Assembly: GCF_023516595.1 (NCBI RefSeq)
Contig: NZ_JAMGBG010000001.1
Span: forward strand, 434,001 to 498,000
Source of the DNA: Streptomyces neyagawaensis
GTDB taxonomy: Bacteria; Actinomycetota; Actinomycetes; Streptomycetales; Streptomycetaceae
Length of the DNA: 64,000 nucleotides
Reading direction: 5' to 3'
This document shows positions 7,548-15,397 of the stretch, one piece after another. Position 1 is the stretch's first letter, and the number at the start of each line of letters is the position of its first letter. Under the pieces are notes generated by a model. It was not told where the DNA came from. It did no database searches and saw only the letters and a program-made list of their open reading frames with translations. The position numbers and the translations under genes were made by a program.

Positions 7548-9611
7548 TCAGCTCTGCTGGGCCGAGGACTCCTTCGCCGGTGGCTTGGACCGGTCGTTCG
7601 CCGGACCACGCCGTACCGAACCCGGCGCGTTCCACTCCTGCCGCTTGCGTTCGCGCCGCTTGGCGACCTCGGAGGACTCCAGCTGGTACGGCACCGAGGT
7701 CACCATGACACCCGGCGTGAACAGCAGGCGTCCCTTGAGGCGGAGCGCGCTCTGGTTGTGCAGCAGATGCTCGTACCAGTGGCCGACCACGTACTCGGGG
7801 ATGATCACCGACACCGCGTCACGCGGGGACTCCTTGCGCAGCCCCTTGACGTACTCGATGACGGGCCGGGTGACCTCCCGGTAGGGCGAGTCGAGGACCT
7901 TCAGCGGTACGTCGATGCCGCGCCGGTTCCACTCCTCCTGGAGCGCCTTGGTCTCGGCCGCGTCGACGTTGACGCTGAGCGCCTCCAGGGTGTGCGAGCG
8001 CAGCAGCTTGGCGTAGGCGAGGGCGCGCAGCGTCGGGCGGTGGATCTTGGAGATCAGCACCACGGAGTGGACCCTGGAGGGCCGTACGACGTCGTCGCTG
8101 GGGCCGTCGGGGGCGGCGATCTCGGCCGCGACCCGGTCGTAGTGCTTACGGATCGCGGTCATCGTCACGTAGAAGATCACCATGCCGAGCAGGGCGACCC
8201 AGGCGCCGTGGGTGAACTTGGTGACGAGGACGACGATCAGGACGAGGCCGGTGAAGAAGGCACCGAAGGTGTTGATGGCCCGCGAGCGGACCATGTGGCG
8301 CCGCTTGGCCTGGTCCTTCTCGGTGCGCAGGTGCCGGTTCCAGTGCCGGACCATGCCCGTCTGGCTGAGCGTGAAGGAAACGAACACACCGACGATGTAG
8401 AGCTGGATCAGCCGGGTGGAGTCGGCGCCGTAGATCCACACCAGCAGGACGGCGGTGCCCGCGAGGAGCACGATGCCGTTGGAGAAGGCGAGGCGGTCAC
8501 CGCGGGTGTGCAGCTGGCGCGGCAGGTAGCGGTCCTGGGCGAGGATCGAGCCGAGCAGCGGGAAGCCGTTGTACGCGGTGTTGGCGGCCAGGAAGAGGAC
8601 CAGGGCGGTGGCGGCGGCCAGCACGATGAAGAAGAACGTACCGTCGCCGAAGACGGCGGCCGCGACCTGTGAGATCACCGGGTTCTGGACGTAGGACTCA
8701 CCCACCGGGGTGCCGTCGCGCAGCAGGTCGACGGCCGGGTTCTCGGCCATCCGCACGTCGGTGGCCATGGCGAGGCCGATGATGCCGCAGAACATGGTGA
8801 CGGCGAAGAAGCCCATCAGGGCGAGCGTGGTGGCCGCGTTCTTCGACTTGGGCTTGCGGAAGGCGGGGACGCCGTTGGAGATCGCCTCCACGCCGGTCAG
8901 CGCGGCACAGCCGGAGGAGAAGGCGCGCAGCAGCAGGAAGACCAGCGCGAACCCGGCGAGGCCCTGGTGCTCCGCCTTGATCGCCAGGTCGGCGGTGGGC
9001 GCCCGCATCGTCTCGTCGAGGACGAGACCGCGGAAGGCGCCCCAGGCGATCATCAGGAAGACGCCAACGACGAAGATGTACGTCGGGATCGCGAAGAGCT
9101 TGCCGGACTCCTTCACACCACGCAGGTTCATCAGCGTGAGCAGCACGATGATGCCGACCGCGCACAGCACCTTGTGCTCGACGAAGAAGGGGATGGCCGA
9201 GCCGAGGTTCTCCACGCCGGAGGAGATCGACACGGCGACGGTGAGGACGTAGTCGACGAGGAGGGCGCTCGCGACGGTGAGACCGGCCTTGGGACCGAGG
9301 TTGGTGTTCGCCACCTCGTAGTCGCCGCCGCCGCTCGGATAGGCGTGCACGTTCTGCCGGTACGACGCCACCACGGTGAACATCAGCACGACGACGGCGA
9401 CGGCGATCCAGGGGCTGAAGTGGTAGGCCGACACGCCCGCGATGGAGAGGACCAGCAGGACCTCGCCGGGTGCGTATGCCACGGACGAGAGCGGGTCGGA
9501 GGCGAAGACGGGAAGTGCGATGCGCTTCGGCAGGAGCGTTTCACCGAGCCGGTCGCTGCGCAGAGCGCGCCCGATCAGAATCCGTTTGGGCAGGTCGGTC
9601 AGTTTGGACAC
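7548..9611 (-). CDS. KimA-like APC-superfamily permease, probable K+ importer
   Basis: This is a large permease of about 687 residues with roughly 12 membrane helices in the first 450 and a cytosolic C-terminal domain of about 230. The N-terminal segment has the FASDPLSSVAYAPGEVLL and SYRQNVHAYPSGGGDYEVA motifs. These match Bacillus KimA (YdaO) closely in position, as does the LLVDYVLTVAVSISSG stretch. KimA proteins import potassium with protons and are inhibited by c-di-AMP. The neighbours are two TrkA/RCK potassium-channel regulators, which supports potassium rather than amino acid transport. The start is ambiguous: GTG at 9611 (SKLTDLPKRILIGRAL) is preferred, while an ATG at 9650 is in frame; neither has a clear ribosome-binding site. 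The upstream region carries a palindrome and direct repeats. Confidence 0.82.
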   Translation of the reverse strand: MSKLTDLPKRILIGRALRSDRLGETLLPKRIALPVFASDPLSSVAYAPGEVLLVLSIAGVSAYHFSPWIAVAVVVLMFTVVASYRQNVHAYPSGGGDYEVANTNLGPKAGLTVASALLVDYVLTVAVSISSGVENLGSAIPFFVEHKVLCAVGIIVLLTLMNLRGVKESGKLFAIPTYIFVVGVFLMIAWGAFRGLVLDETMRAPTADLAIKAEHQGLAGFALVFLLLRAFSSGCAALTGVEAISNGVPAFRKPKSKNAATTLALMGFFAVTMFCGIIGLAMATDVRMAENPAVDLLRDGTPVGESYVQNPVISQVAAAVFGDGTFFFIVLAAATALVLFLAANTAYNGFPLLGSILAQDRYLPRQLHTRGDRLAFSNGIVLLAGTAVLLVWIYGADSTRLIQLYIVGVFVSFTLSQTGMVRHWNRHLRTEKDQAKRRHMVRSRAINTFGAFFTGLVLIVVLVTKFTHGAWVALLGMVIFYVTMTAIRKHYDRVAAEIAAPDGPSDDVVRPSRVHSVVLISKIHRPTLRALAYAKLLRSHTLEALSVNVDAAETKALQEEWNRRGIDVPLKVLDSPYREVTRPVIEYVKGLRKESPRDAVSVIIPEYVVGHWYEHLLHNQSALRLKGRLLFTPGVMVTSVPYQLESSEVAKRRERKRQEWNAPGSVRRGPANDRSKPPAKESSAQQS

Positions 9612-9652
9612 GCAGAGGATCGTAAGCGCCGCGACTGGTTCTGGGCACATCC

Positions 9653-9685
9653 GGGTGAAATCCCGGCGGGCCCATGGGTGAAATC
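9653..9685. repeat. Direct repeat GGGTGAAATC x2 (operator candidate)
   Basis: Exact copies lie at 9653-9662 and 9676-9685, 23 bp apart (about two helical turns), just upstream of the KimA-like gene start. Confidence 0.5.
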
Positions 9686-9706
9686 TCCCCGGCCGTCACT
9701 GCGAGG

Positions 9707-9722
9707 TGCGTCACGTGACGCA
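9707..9722. promoter_or_regulatory. Perfect 16-bp palindrome TGCGTCACGTGACGCA
   Basis: A perfect palindrome in the divergent region between the KimA-like gene and the small peptide gene. It is probably a binding site for a dimeric regulator; no known regulon consensus was matched. Confidence 0.55.
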
Positions 9723-9792
9723 TCCTCAGGCCTAATGAGGGCGTCCTGATTTCTATATGACGAATCCCGTCCCCCCACATCCTGGAGGCCCC

Positions 9793-9903
9793 ATGCAGGC
9801 CGCGATCGCGGAGCTGATCGGTGCGCTGGCGTCACTCGTCGGCCTCGGTGTCCTGACGATGATCAGCGTCCGCCGGATCAGCCGCCGGCGCTCGCCCACC
9901 TGA
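9793..9903 (+). CDS. 36-residue single-pass membrane peptide
   Basis: The ATG at 9793 follows a good ribosome-binding site (TGGAGG, spacing about 6). The 36-residue product has an amphipathic start (MQAAIAEL), one hydrophobic helix (residues about 7-23) and a basic tail (RRISRRRSPT), typical of a small membrane peptide with its C-terminus inside. It lies between the KimA-like permease (divergent) and the trkA pair (same strand, 117 bp downstream). A role as a transporter-associated peptide is conceivable, but only the ribosome-binding site, topology and location support it. Confidence 0.6.
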   Translation: MQAAIAELIGALASLVGLGVLTMISVRRISRRRSPT

Positions 9904-10020
9904 CGGGTGCTGCACAGGGGTGCCCTTGGTGGACCGCGCGTGTGTAGCTTGGGCCACGGTCTGAGACCCTGTTTTTGCCGTTTCGGCTGAACACCAGCTA
10001 TTGACACCGGAAGGACGGTC

Positions 10021-10692
10021 GTGCACATCGTCATCATGGGCTGCGGGCGAGTGGGGTCGACCCTCGCCCAGACCCTGGAGCAACAGGGGCACACGGTCGC
10101 CGTGATCGACCAGGACCCCACGGCCTTCCGTCGTCTGGGCTCGGGATTCGGTGGCCGCCGTGTCACCGGTGTCGGCTTCGACCGCGACACCCTGCGTGAG
10201 GCGGGCATCGAGGAGGCGGGCGCGTTCGCCGCCGTCTCCAGCGGCGACAACTCGAACATCATCGCCGCCCGCGTCGCCCGCGAGATGTTCGGCATCGAGA
10301 ACGTGGCGGCGAGGATCTACGACCCCCGCCGCGCCGAGGTCTACCAGCGTCTGGGCATCCCCACGGTCGCCACGGTCCGCTGGACCGCCGACCAGATGCT
10401 CCGTCGGCTGCTGCCCGCCGGGTCCGAACCGCTGTGGCGCGACCCCACCGGGGGCGTCCAGCTCGCCGAGGTGCACGCCTCCTCGGCCTGGGTGGGCCAC
10501 AAGATCAGCAAGATGCAGGAGGAGACGGGCGTCCGCGTCGCGTTCCTCACCCGCCTGGGTGAGGCCATCCTGCCCACCTCGCAGACGGTGCTGCAAGAGG
10601 GCGACCTGGTGCACGTGATGATGCGTACGGACGACGTCGAGAAGGTCGAGGCCTCCTTCGCCGAGGGTCCCGACGAGGAGGGCGGTCACTGA
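10021..10692 (+). CDS. TrkA-family potassium uptake regulator (RCK), first of pair
   Basis: This gene encodes 223 residues from a GTG with GAAGGA upstream. RCK_N begins with the nucleotide-binding loop GCGRVGSTLA (residues about 7-16), with an acidic residue after the second strand (VIDQD). RCK_C follows from about residue 140. The protein lacks membrane segments, so it should act as a cytosolic gating subunit that senses NAD(H)/ATP or c-di-AMP. The stop codon overlaps the ATG of the second trkA gene (TGATG), so the two are translationally coupled and probably work as a heteromeric ring. From memory, the arrangement matches the ceoB/ceoC pair of mycobacteria. No TrkH/KtrB channel is in the window; the KimA-like permease is the nearest transporter. 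Confidence 0.9.
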   Translation: MHIVIMGCGRVGSTLAQTLEQQGHTVAVIDQDPTAFRRLGSGFGGRRVTGVGFDRDTLREAGIEEAGAFAAVSSGDNSNIIAARVAREMFGIENVAARIYDPRRAEVYQRLGIPTVATVRWTADQMLRRLLPAGSEPLWRDPTGGVQLAEVHASSAWVGHKISKMQEETGVRVAFLTRLGEAILPTSQTVLQEGDLVHVMMRTDDVEKVEASFAEGPDEEGGH

Positions 10693-11369
10693 TGAGGGTC
10701 GCCATTGCCGGAGCCGGTGCGGTGGGCCGCTCGATCGCGGGCGAACTGCTGGAGAACGGCCACGAGATCCTGCTCATCGACAAGGCGCCGACCGCGATCT
10801 CGGTCGAGCGCGTCCCCATGGCGGAGTGGCTGCTGGCCGACGCCTGCGAGATCACCTCGCTGGATGAGGCCGCGCTGCAGCGCTGCAACGTGGTGATCGC
10901 CGCGACGGGCGACGACAAGGTCAACCTGGTCGTCTCGCTGCTGGCGAAGACGGAGTACGGCGTCCCGCGTGTCGTCGCCCGCGTCAACAACCCGAAGAAC
11001 GAGTGGCTGTTCAACGAGTCGTGGGGCGTGGACGTCGCCGTGTCGACGCCCCGGCTGATGTCGGCCCTGGTCGAGGAGGCCGTGAGCGTCGGCGACCTGG
11101 TGCGTCTGCTCCGCTTCAGCCACGGAGACGCCAACCTGGTCGAGCTGACCCTCCCGCCGGAGTCGGCGCTGGCCGGCACGCAGGTGGGCGAGGTCGAGTG
11201 GCCGGAGGACACCTCCCTGGTGACGATCATCCGCGGCACCCGGGTCCTCACCCCGACCCAGGAGGACTCCCTCGAAGCCGGCGACGAGCTCCTCTTCGTC
11301 GCCGCCCAGGCCCGCGAGGAACAGCTGGAGGATCTGCTGTCGGTCCGCCGCGAGGACGCGACGAGCTGA
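10692..11369 (+). CDS. TrkA-family potassium uptake regulator (RCK), second of pair
   Basis: This gene encodes 225 residues starting one base before the end of the first trkA gene. The N-terminal Rossmann motif is GAGAVGRSIAGELL and the acidic residue at the end of strand two is in LLIDKAP. The C-terminal RCK_C subdomain (about residues 138-220) contains the beta-rich segment LAGTQVGEVEWPEDTSLV. It lacks transmembrane helices. The tight overlap and shared fold indicate a two-subunit cytosolic regulator of potassium flux. A strong bidirectional terminator hairpin follows the stop codon. Confidence 0.9.
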   Translation: MRVAIAGAGAVGRSIAGELLENGHEILLIDKAPTAISVERVPMAEWLLADACEITSLDEAALQRCNVVIAATGDDKVNLVVSLLAKTEYGVPRVVARVNNPKNEWLFNESWGVDVAVSTPRLMSALVEEAVSVGDLVRLLRFSHGDANLVELTLPPESALAGTQVGEVEWPEDTSLVTIIRGTRVLTPTQEDSLEAGDELLFVAAQAREEQLEDLLSVRREDATS

Positions 11370-11383
11370 CCCGCCGGACACGG

Positions 11384-11419
11384 CCAAGGGGCGCCCGGAG
11401 ACCTCCGGGCGCCCCTTGG
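11384..11419. terminator. Bidirectional hairpin terminator
   Basis: The arms CCAAGGGGCGCCCGGAG and CTCCGGGCGCCCCTTGG form an almost perfect stem between the convergent trkA and DUF3159 genes. Confidence 0.8.
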
Positions 11420-11481
11420 CGCGTGGTGCGGTCGGCGGTGCCTTCGGCCGAGGATCGGCCGCCGGTGCCTCGTGTCGTGGT

Positions 11482-12249
11482 TCAGTCGCCCGTGTGGGCC
11501 GCCCGCTCGGCGGCCTTGCGCTCCTTCTCGGCCTGCTCGGCCGCCTCCATCTCCGCGAACACGTCGATCGGCGCCGGCGCCTTGGCCAGGAACACCCAAG
11601 TCAGCCAGACGGCCAGCAGGAACGGCGGGATCTTCAGCGCGACGAGCACCCAGCCGAGCTGCTCGGTGTCGGCCCACCAGTACAGCGGGAAGAGGATGGC
11701 GCACTTGCCGAGCAGGATCGCCCCCCAGGCGTAGCTCGCCTTCGCGTACGCCTTCTTGCGGCCGGGGTTGCGGGTCCGCCAGGAGAGGTTCTCCTTGAAC
11801 ACCGGCCCGAGCATCAGCCCCATCAGCGGCACGCCCGCGAGCGTGGTGATGATGTACGTGAGGCCCATGCCGAGCGTGTAGAGCATGCCCGGCAGGTAGA
11901 AGTCCTTCGCGTTGCCGGTCATCATCGCGAAGACCACGCCGAAGGCGACGCCGAAGACACCGCTGAAGGCGTGCTTCACGGTGTCCTTCCTGACCAGCCG
12001 CACCACGACCAGCAGCAGGGAGACACCGAGGGCCGCGAGGGCCGACGAGTGCAGGTCCTTGTTGATCGTGTAGATGGTGACGAAGAGGAGGCCGGGCACC
12101 ACCGTCTCGACCATGCCCCGCACCCCGCCGAAGGCCTCGAACAGCGCGGCCTCGGTCACCGCCCTGGAGTCCTGGGGGTCGTCCTGGACACCGGTCGTGT
12201 CCTGGGCGCCGCGGGCGGCGTCCTCCGTCGGCTTGTCGAGCGACGTCAC
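11482..12249 (-). CDS. DUF3159 integral membrane protein
   Basis: This gene encodes 255 residues from a GTG at 12249. After about 35 acidic, polar residues come five or six hydrophobic helices (residues about 50-210), with the FEAFGGVRGMVETVVPGLLFV entry motif typical of DUF3159. The C-terminus is a charged, Glu/Ala/Lys-rich coiled helix. The function of the family is unknown. It begins 3 bp after the stop of the OB-fold gene and is probably the last gene of an operon that includes the OB-fold protein. Confidence 0.85.
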   Translation of the reverse strand: MTSLDKPTEDAARGAQDTTGVQDDPQDSRAVTEAALFEAFGGVRGMVETVVPGLLFVTIYTINKDLHSSALAALGVSLLLVVVRLVRKDTVKHAFSGVFGVAFGVVFAMMTGNAKDFYLPGMLYTLGMGLTYIITTLAGVPLMGLMLGPVFKENLSWRTRNPGRKKAYAKASYAWGAILLGKCAILFPLYWWADTEQLGWVLVALKIPPFLLAVWLTWVFLAKAPAPIDVFAEMEAAEQAEKERKAAERAAHTGD

Positions 12250-12252
12250 CGG

Positions 12253-12651
12253 CTACTCCCGTCCGAGCGGTCTGAGTTCGTACTTCGGGTTGAAGAGCAC
12301 CCTACGGCCCCGGCTCATCGAGATCCGACCGGATGCGATCAGCTTGCGCCCCGGCTCTATCCCGACGATGGAGCGCCTGCCGAGCCACACCACGTCCAGG
12401 GCGGCCGAACCGTCGAACAGCTCGGCCTCCAGGGCCGGCACACCGGCCCGCGGGCGCAGCGTGACCGTGCGCAAGGTACCAGTAACCGTCACGATCTGTC
12501 GGTCGTGGCAGTCACAGATCCGCGTACAGCCCGCGGTGTCCGTGTCCTCCCGCAGCTCCTCGCTCTCCAGGTCCTCCTGGGACGAGGACAGCCGGTCGAG
12601 CATGCGCCGGAACCGGCCCGCCGGCTTCTCTGAACGAGGAACAGCACTCAT
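12253..12651 (-). CDS. OB-fold nucleic-acid-binding domain protein
   Basis: This gene encodes 132 residues. Residues about 50-125 form a five-stranded OB fold of the tRNA_anti type: IVTVTGTLRTVTLRP, ALEAELFDGSAALDVVWLGRR and KLIASGRISMSRGRRVLFNPKYEL. Two cysteines and a CDCHD motif precede it. Such small stand-alone OB proteins are common in actinobacteria near dut and DUF3710, with no defined role. The gene is only 3 bp from the DUF3159 gene, so cotranscription is likely. Confidence 0.82.
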   Translation of the reverse strand: MSAVPRSEKPAGRFRRMLDRLSSSQEDLESEELREDTDTAGCTRICDCHDRQIVTVTGTLRTVTLRPRAGVPALEAELFDGSAALDVVWLGRRSIVGIEPGRKLIASGRISMSRGRRVLFNPKYELRPLGRE

Positions 12652-12745
12652 GGCAAAAAGCCTACCGGGGAGCGCCGACAGACCCGCACCCCCGTACGAG
12701 CCACCTCTGTTGGCCAGGGCCCCGTTTCTCTCCCGGTACGACGAA

Positions 12746-12772
12746 GGGCCGCACCCGAGGGAGTACGGCCCG
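12746..12772 (-). terminator. Possible hairpin downstream of the DUF3710 gene
   Basis: GGGCCG and CGGCCC can pair around a short loop 18 bp beyond the DUF3710 stop codon. It is a weak stem. Confidence 0.35.
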
Positions 12773-12789
12773 TGCGTCTGTGCGGTGGG

Positions 12790-13560
12790 TCAGCGGACCT
12801 CGGTGATCTCCGGGCCCCGCTGCAGCTGGCCCATGCCGCCGGAGAAGCGGGAGCCGCTCTGCTCCTCCTGCTGGACGCCTTCCGGCACCATCTGCGCGTC
12901 GTTCGGGAGCTTCAGGACGATCGGGTCGCGCGGGGCCATGGGGCCCTCACCGCGGACGATGACCGTGTCCCGGAAGATCTGCTCCAGCAGCCCGGCGGTC
13001 TGCGGCTCGACCGCGCCGCGGCCGGAGATCACACCACGCAGGAACCAGCGCGGCCCGTCCACGCCCACGAAGCGGACGACCTGGAAGCCGCCCGTGCCGT
13101 CCGGCAGCTGCACGGGCACCTGGGCCCGCAGCTCCCAGCCCAGCGGGCCCTCGACCTCGTCGATGACACCGCCCTGCTGGGTGATGCCGGTGGCGATCTC
13201 CTCGCGGACCTCGCCCCAGATGCCCTCGCGCTTGGGCGCTGCGAACGCCTGCAACTGGACCGCGCTGTCGCGCAGGACGACGGTGGCCGCGACGATCGCG
13301 TCGCCCGCGACCTCGACCCGCAGCTCCATGCCCTCGACCCCGGGCACGAAGAGACCGCCGAGGTCGACCCGGCCCTCGCCGGGGTTGGAGACCTCGGAGC
13401 TGTCCCAGGGTCCGTCGGGCCGCGGCTCCGGCTCCAGCCGCACCCGCTCCCGCTCGACCTCGTCCGTCTCAGTGCCGACTGCGTCGACGACCTGCTCGGC
13501 CTCGCTCGCCGCGTCCGCCGCGTCCTCGGCGGAACCCTTCTTCTTGCGACGTCCGAACAC
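12790..13560 (-). CDS. DUF3710 protein
   Basis: This gene encodes 256 residues from a GTG at 13560, chosen because GGAAGGA lies at the right distance upstream. The open frame continues further upstream but overlaps dut out of frame. After a basic start (FGRRKKKGS) and an acidic linker, the conserved DUF3710 region includes GRVDLGGLFVPGVEGMELRVE and ends near PEITEVR. No membrane segment or catalytic motif is evident. It starts one base after the dut stop codon, so the two genes are translationally coupled; this dut-DUF3710 linkage is widespread in actinobacteria. Confidence 0.88.
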   Translation of the reverse strand: MFGRRKKKGSAEDAADAASEAEQVVDAVGTETDEVERERVRLEPEPRPDGPWDSSEVSNPGEGRVDLGGLFVPGVEGMELRVEVAGDAIVAATVVLRDSAVQLQAFAAPKREGIWGEVREEIATGITQQGGVIDEVEGPLGWELRAQVPVQLPDGTGGFQVVRFVGVDGPRWFLRGVISGRGAVEPQTAGLLEQIFRDTVIVRGEGPMAPRDPIVLKLPNDAQMVPEGVQQEEQSGSRFSGGMGQLQRGPEITEVR

Positions 13561-13561
13561 G

Positions 13562-14083
13562 TCACTGTCCTTCCCGGTCGGATACGACCGAAGCGTATCG
13601 ATTCCCACCCGTTGTGCCGCCCACGGCGGCATGACCGCCGGTGGACCCGAAGCCCCCCTCGGCCCGCGCCGAGTCGGGAAGCTCCGCCACCTCCTGGAAG
13701 CGCACCTTCTCGACCTGCTGGACGACCAGTTGGGCAATCCGGTCGAAGCGCTCGAACACCACGGTCTCCCGCGGGTCGAGGTTCACCACAATGACCTTGA
13801 TCTCCCCACGGTACCCGGCATCAACCGTCCCTGGGGCATTCACCAGAGCGACACCGCAGCGGGCGGCGAGACCGGATCGAGGGTGCACGAAGGCCGCGTA
13901 CCCCTCCGGGAGCGCGATGGACACTCCCGTGGGCAGGACGGCCCGTTCGCCCGGCTTCAGTTCACGGCTCTCCGTGGTGCGCAGATCGGCACCCGCGTCA
14001 CCGGGGTGCGCGTACTGCGGCAGCGGAACGTCCGGGTCGACGCGCCGGATCAGCACGTCGACGGGGATACGGCCGCCGGTCAC
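13562..14083 (-). CDS. dut: Deoxyuridine 5'-triphosphate nucleotidohydrolase
   Basis: dUTPase hydrolyses dUTP to dUMP and pyrophosphate, keeping uracil out of DNA and supplying dTMP synthesis. The 173 residues carry the five trimeric dUTPase motifs: HPGDAGADL, HPRSGLAARCGV, NAPGTVDAGYRGEIKV, RIAQLVVQ and the C-terminal GGFGSTG arm. The C-terminal tail is about 25 residues longer than in E. coli, as in other streptomycetes. The GTG start at 14083 overlaps the thioesterase stop (GTGA). Thymidine kinase, another dTMP-supplying enzyme, is encoded elsewhere in the window. Confidence 0.95.
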   Translation of the reverse strand: MTGGRIPVDVLIRRVDPDVPLPQYAHPGDAGADLRTTESRELKPGERAVLPTGVSIALPEGYAAFVHPRSGLAARCGVALVNAPGTVDAGYRGEIKVIVVNLDPRETVVFERFDRIAQLVVQQVEKVRFQEVAELPDSARAEGGFGSTGGHAAVGGTTGGNRYASVVSDREGQ

Positions 14084-14664
14084 GGGTTCACCTCGAAGGC
14101 GCGGGCCCGCCGGACCTGGTCCGGGTCGTTCATGGCCGCCTGGATCTCCTCCTGGCGGCCGTTGTCGATGAAGTGGTCGACCTTCACCTCGACGAAGAGC
14201 GCGTCGGCGCGGACGGCGAGCGGGCCGTCGGGGCCGCCCACGCGCCCGGTGGCGCTCGCGTAGATCTTCCGCCCGGCCACGGCCGTCACCTCCGCCTGGA
14301 GGTGCAGTACGGCGCCGACGGGCACGGGCCGTACGAAGTCGGTCTCCAGCCGCCCGGTCACCGCGATGGTGCGCAGCAGCCAGGTGAGCGAGCCGAGCGT
14401 CTCGTCGAGGGCGGTGGCCAGGACCCCGCCGTGCGCCAGGCCGGGCGCGCCCTGGTGGGCGGCCTTGACCGTGAACTCGGCGGTGAGGGAGACCCCCTCG
14501 CCGGCCCGGGCCTGAAGGTGCAGCCCGTGGGGCTGCTCGTCGCCGCAGCCGAAACACTGCCCGTAGTGCGCGCCCAGCAGCTCGCCCGGGGCGGGTGCCT
14601 CGGGGTGCCGGACGGGCGCCGTGGCGTCCGCCGGGGGCTGCAGGGCCGCGGAAGTACCTCTCAC
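14080..14664 (-). CDS. PaaI/YigI-type hot-dog thioesterase
   Basis: This gene encodes 194 residues from the preferred GTG at 14664; an ATG at 14739 gives an N-terminus without coding bias. A CFGCGDEQPHGLHL motif precedes the hot-dog fold, which contains HGGVLATALDETLGSL (the catalytic helix with Asp/Glu) and RPVPVGAVLHLQAEV. Proteins of this type hydrolyse acyl-CoA thioesters; the substrate is unknown. It overlaps dut by four bases and is the first gene of a thioesterase-dut-DUF3710 transcription unit. Confidence 0.82.
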   Translation of the reverse strand: MRGTSAALQPPADATAPVRHPEAPAPGELLGAHYGQCFGCGDEQPHGLHLQARAGEGVSLTAEFTVKAAHQGAPGLAHGGVLATALDETLGSLTWLLRTIAVTGRLETDFVRPVPVGAVLHLQAEVTAVAGRKIYASATGRVGGPDGPLAVRADALFVEVKVDHFIDNGRQEEIQAAMNDPDQVRRARAFEVNP

Positions 14665-14777
14665 AGCCGCAGACCTTACCCGTCCGTCAGCCTCCGGCCA
14701 TCGTCCCGGAGGACAGGGTTTCCCCTCGGGTGCCCCCATTTCCGGGGGCCGGCGCTCCCCGTGCCAAGCTTGACGCC

Positions 14778-15239
14778 ATGCAGCTCTCCGCCTCGCCGTA
14801 CGAAGAACGCCTCACCGCGCCCCGTTCGTGGTGGCTGGTCTGCCTCCTGGTCGGCGTCTCCATGGCCCTGATCCTGCTGCCCTTCGGCACCCTGCCGCTC
14901 CTCGGCGGCCTGGCGGGCGGCACCGCCGCCGCGGCGGTCGTGGCCAGCTCCTACGGCTCGGTCCGCATCCGCGTGGTCGGGGACGCCCTGATCGCGGGCG
15001 AGGCGAAGATCCCGGTGAGCGCGCTCGGAGAGCCGGAGGTCCTCGACGCCGAGGAGGCGCGGGCCTGGCGCACGTACAAGGCCGACACCCGGGCGTTCAT
15101 GCTGCTGCGCGCCTACATCCCGGGCGCCCTGCGCATCCCGGTCACGGACCCGGCCGACCCGACGCCGTACCTGTATCTGTCGACCCGGCAGCCGCAGCGG
15201 TTGATCGCCGCGCTGGAGGCGGCGAAGGCCGCGGCGTAG
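14778..15239 (+). CDS. DUF3093 membrane protein
   Basis: This gene encodes 153 residues from the ATG at 14778. The start motif YEERLTAPRSWWLV is diagnostic of DUF3093. Two hydrophobic helices (residues about 19-60, separated by LPFGTLP) are followed by a soluble beta-rich domain with GDALIAGEAKIPVSALG and the closing YLYLSTRQPQRLIAALEAAK. The role is unknown; the soluble half resembles a PH-like domain. It is divergent from the thioesterase-dut operon, 113 bp away. Confidence 0.88.
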   Translation: MQLSASPYEERLTAPRSWWLVCLLVGVSMALILLPFGTLPLLGGLAGGTAAAAVVASSYGSVRIRVVGDALIAGEAKIPVSALGEPEVLDAEEARAWRTYKADTRAFMLLRAYIPGALRIPVTDPADPTPYLYLSTRQPQRLIAALEAAKAAA

Positions 15240-15397
15240 GCACGGCTTCGGCCGTCCGCCGATTTCTCGCCTGATTCTTACGATCGGCGTTCCCGGAGCC
15301 GACGGGTTCGCGGATTCGTTCTGAGGGTCGGCGGTCTCCCACGTTCGGTACGCACCGAAGGTTGGCGCTTTCCCACCTCCGGCGGGCCGGGCCGCGG

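Noticed and set aside
12074..14263. 729-codon plus-strand frame
   Set aside because: It crosses four real minus-strand genes (DUF3159, OB, DUF3710, dut) and has a shadow-type, Ser/Arg/Pro-rich composition.
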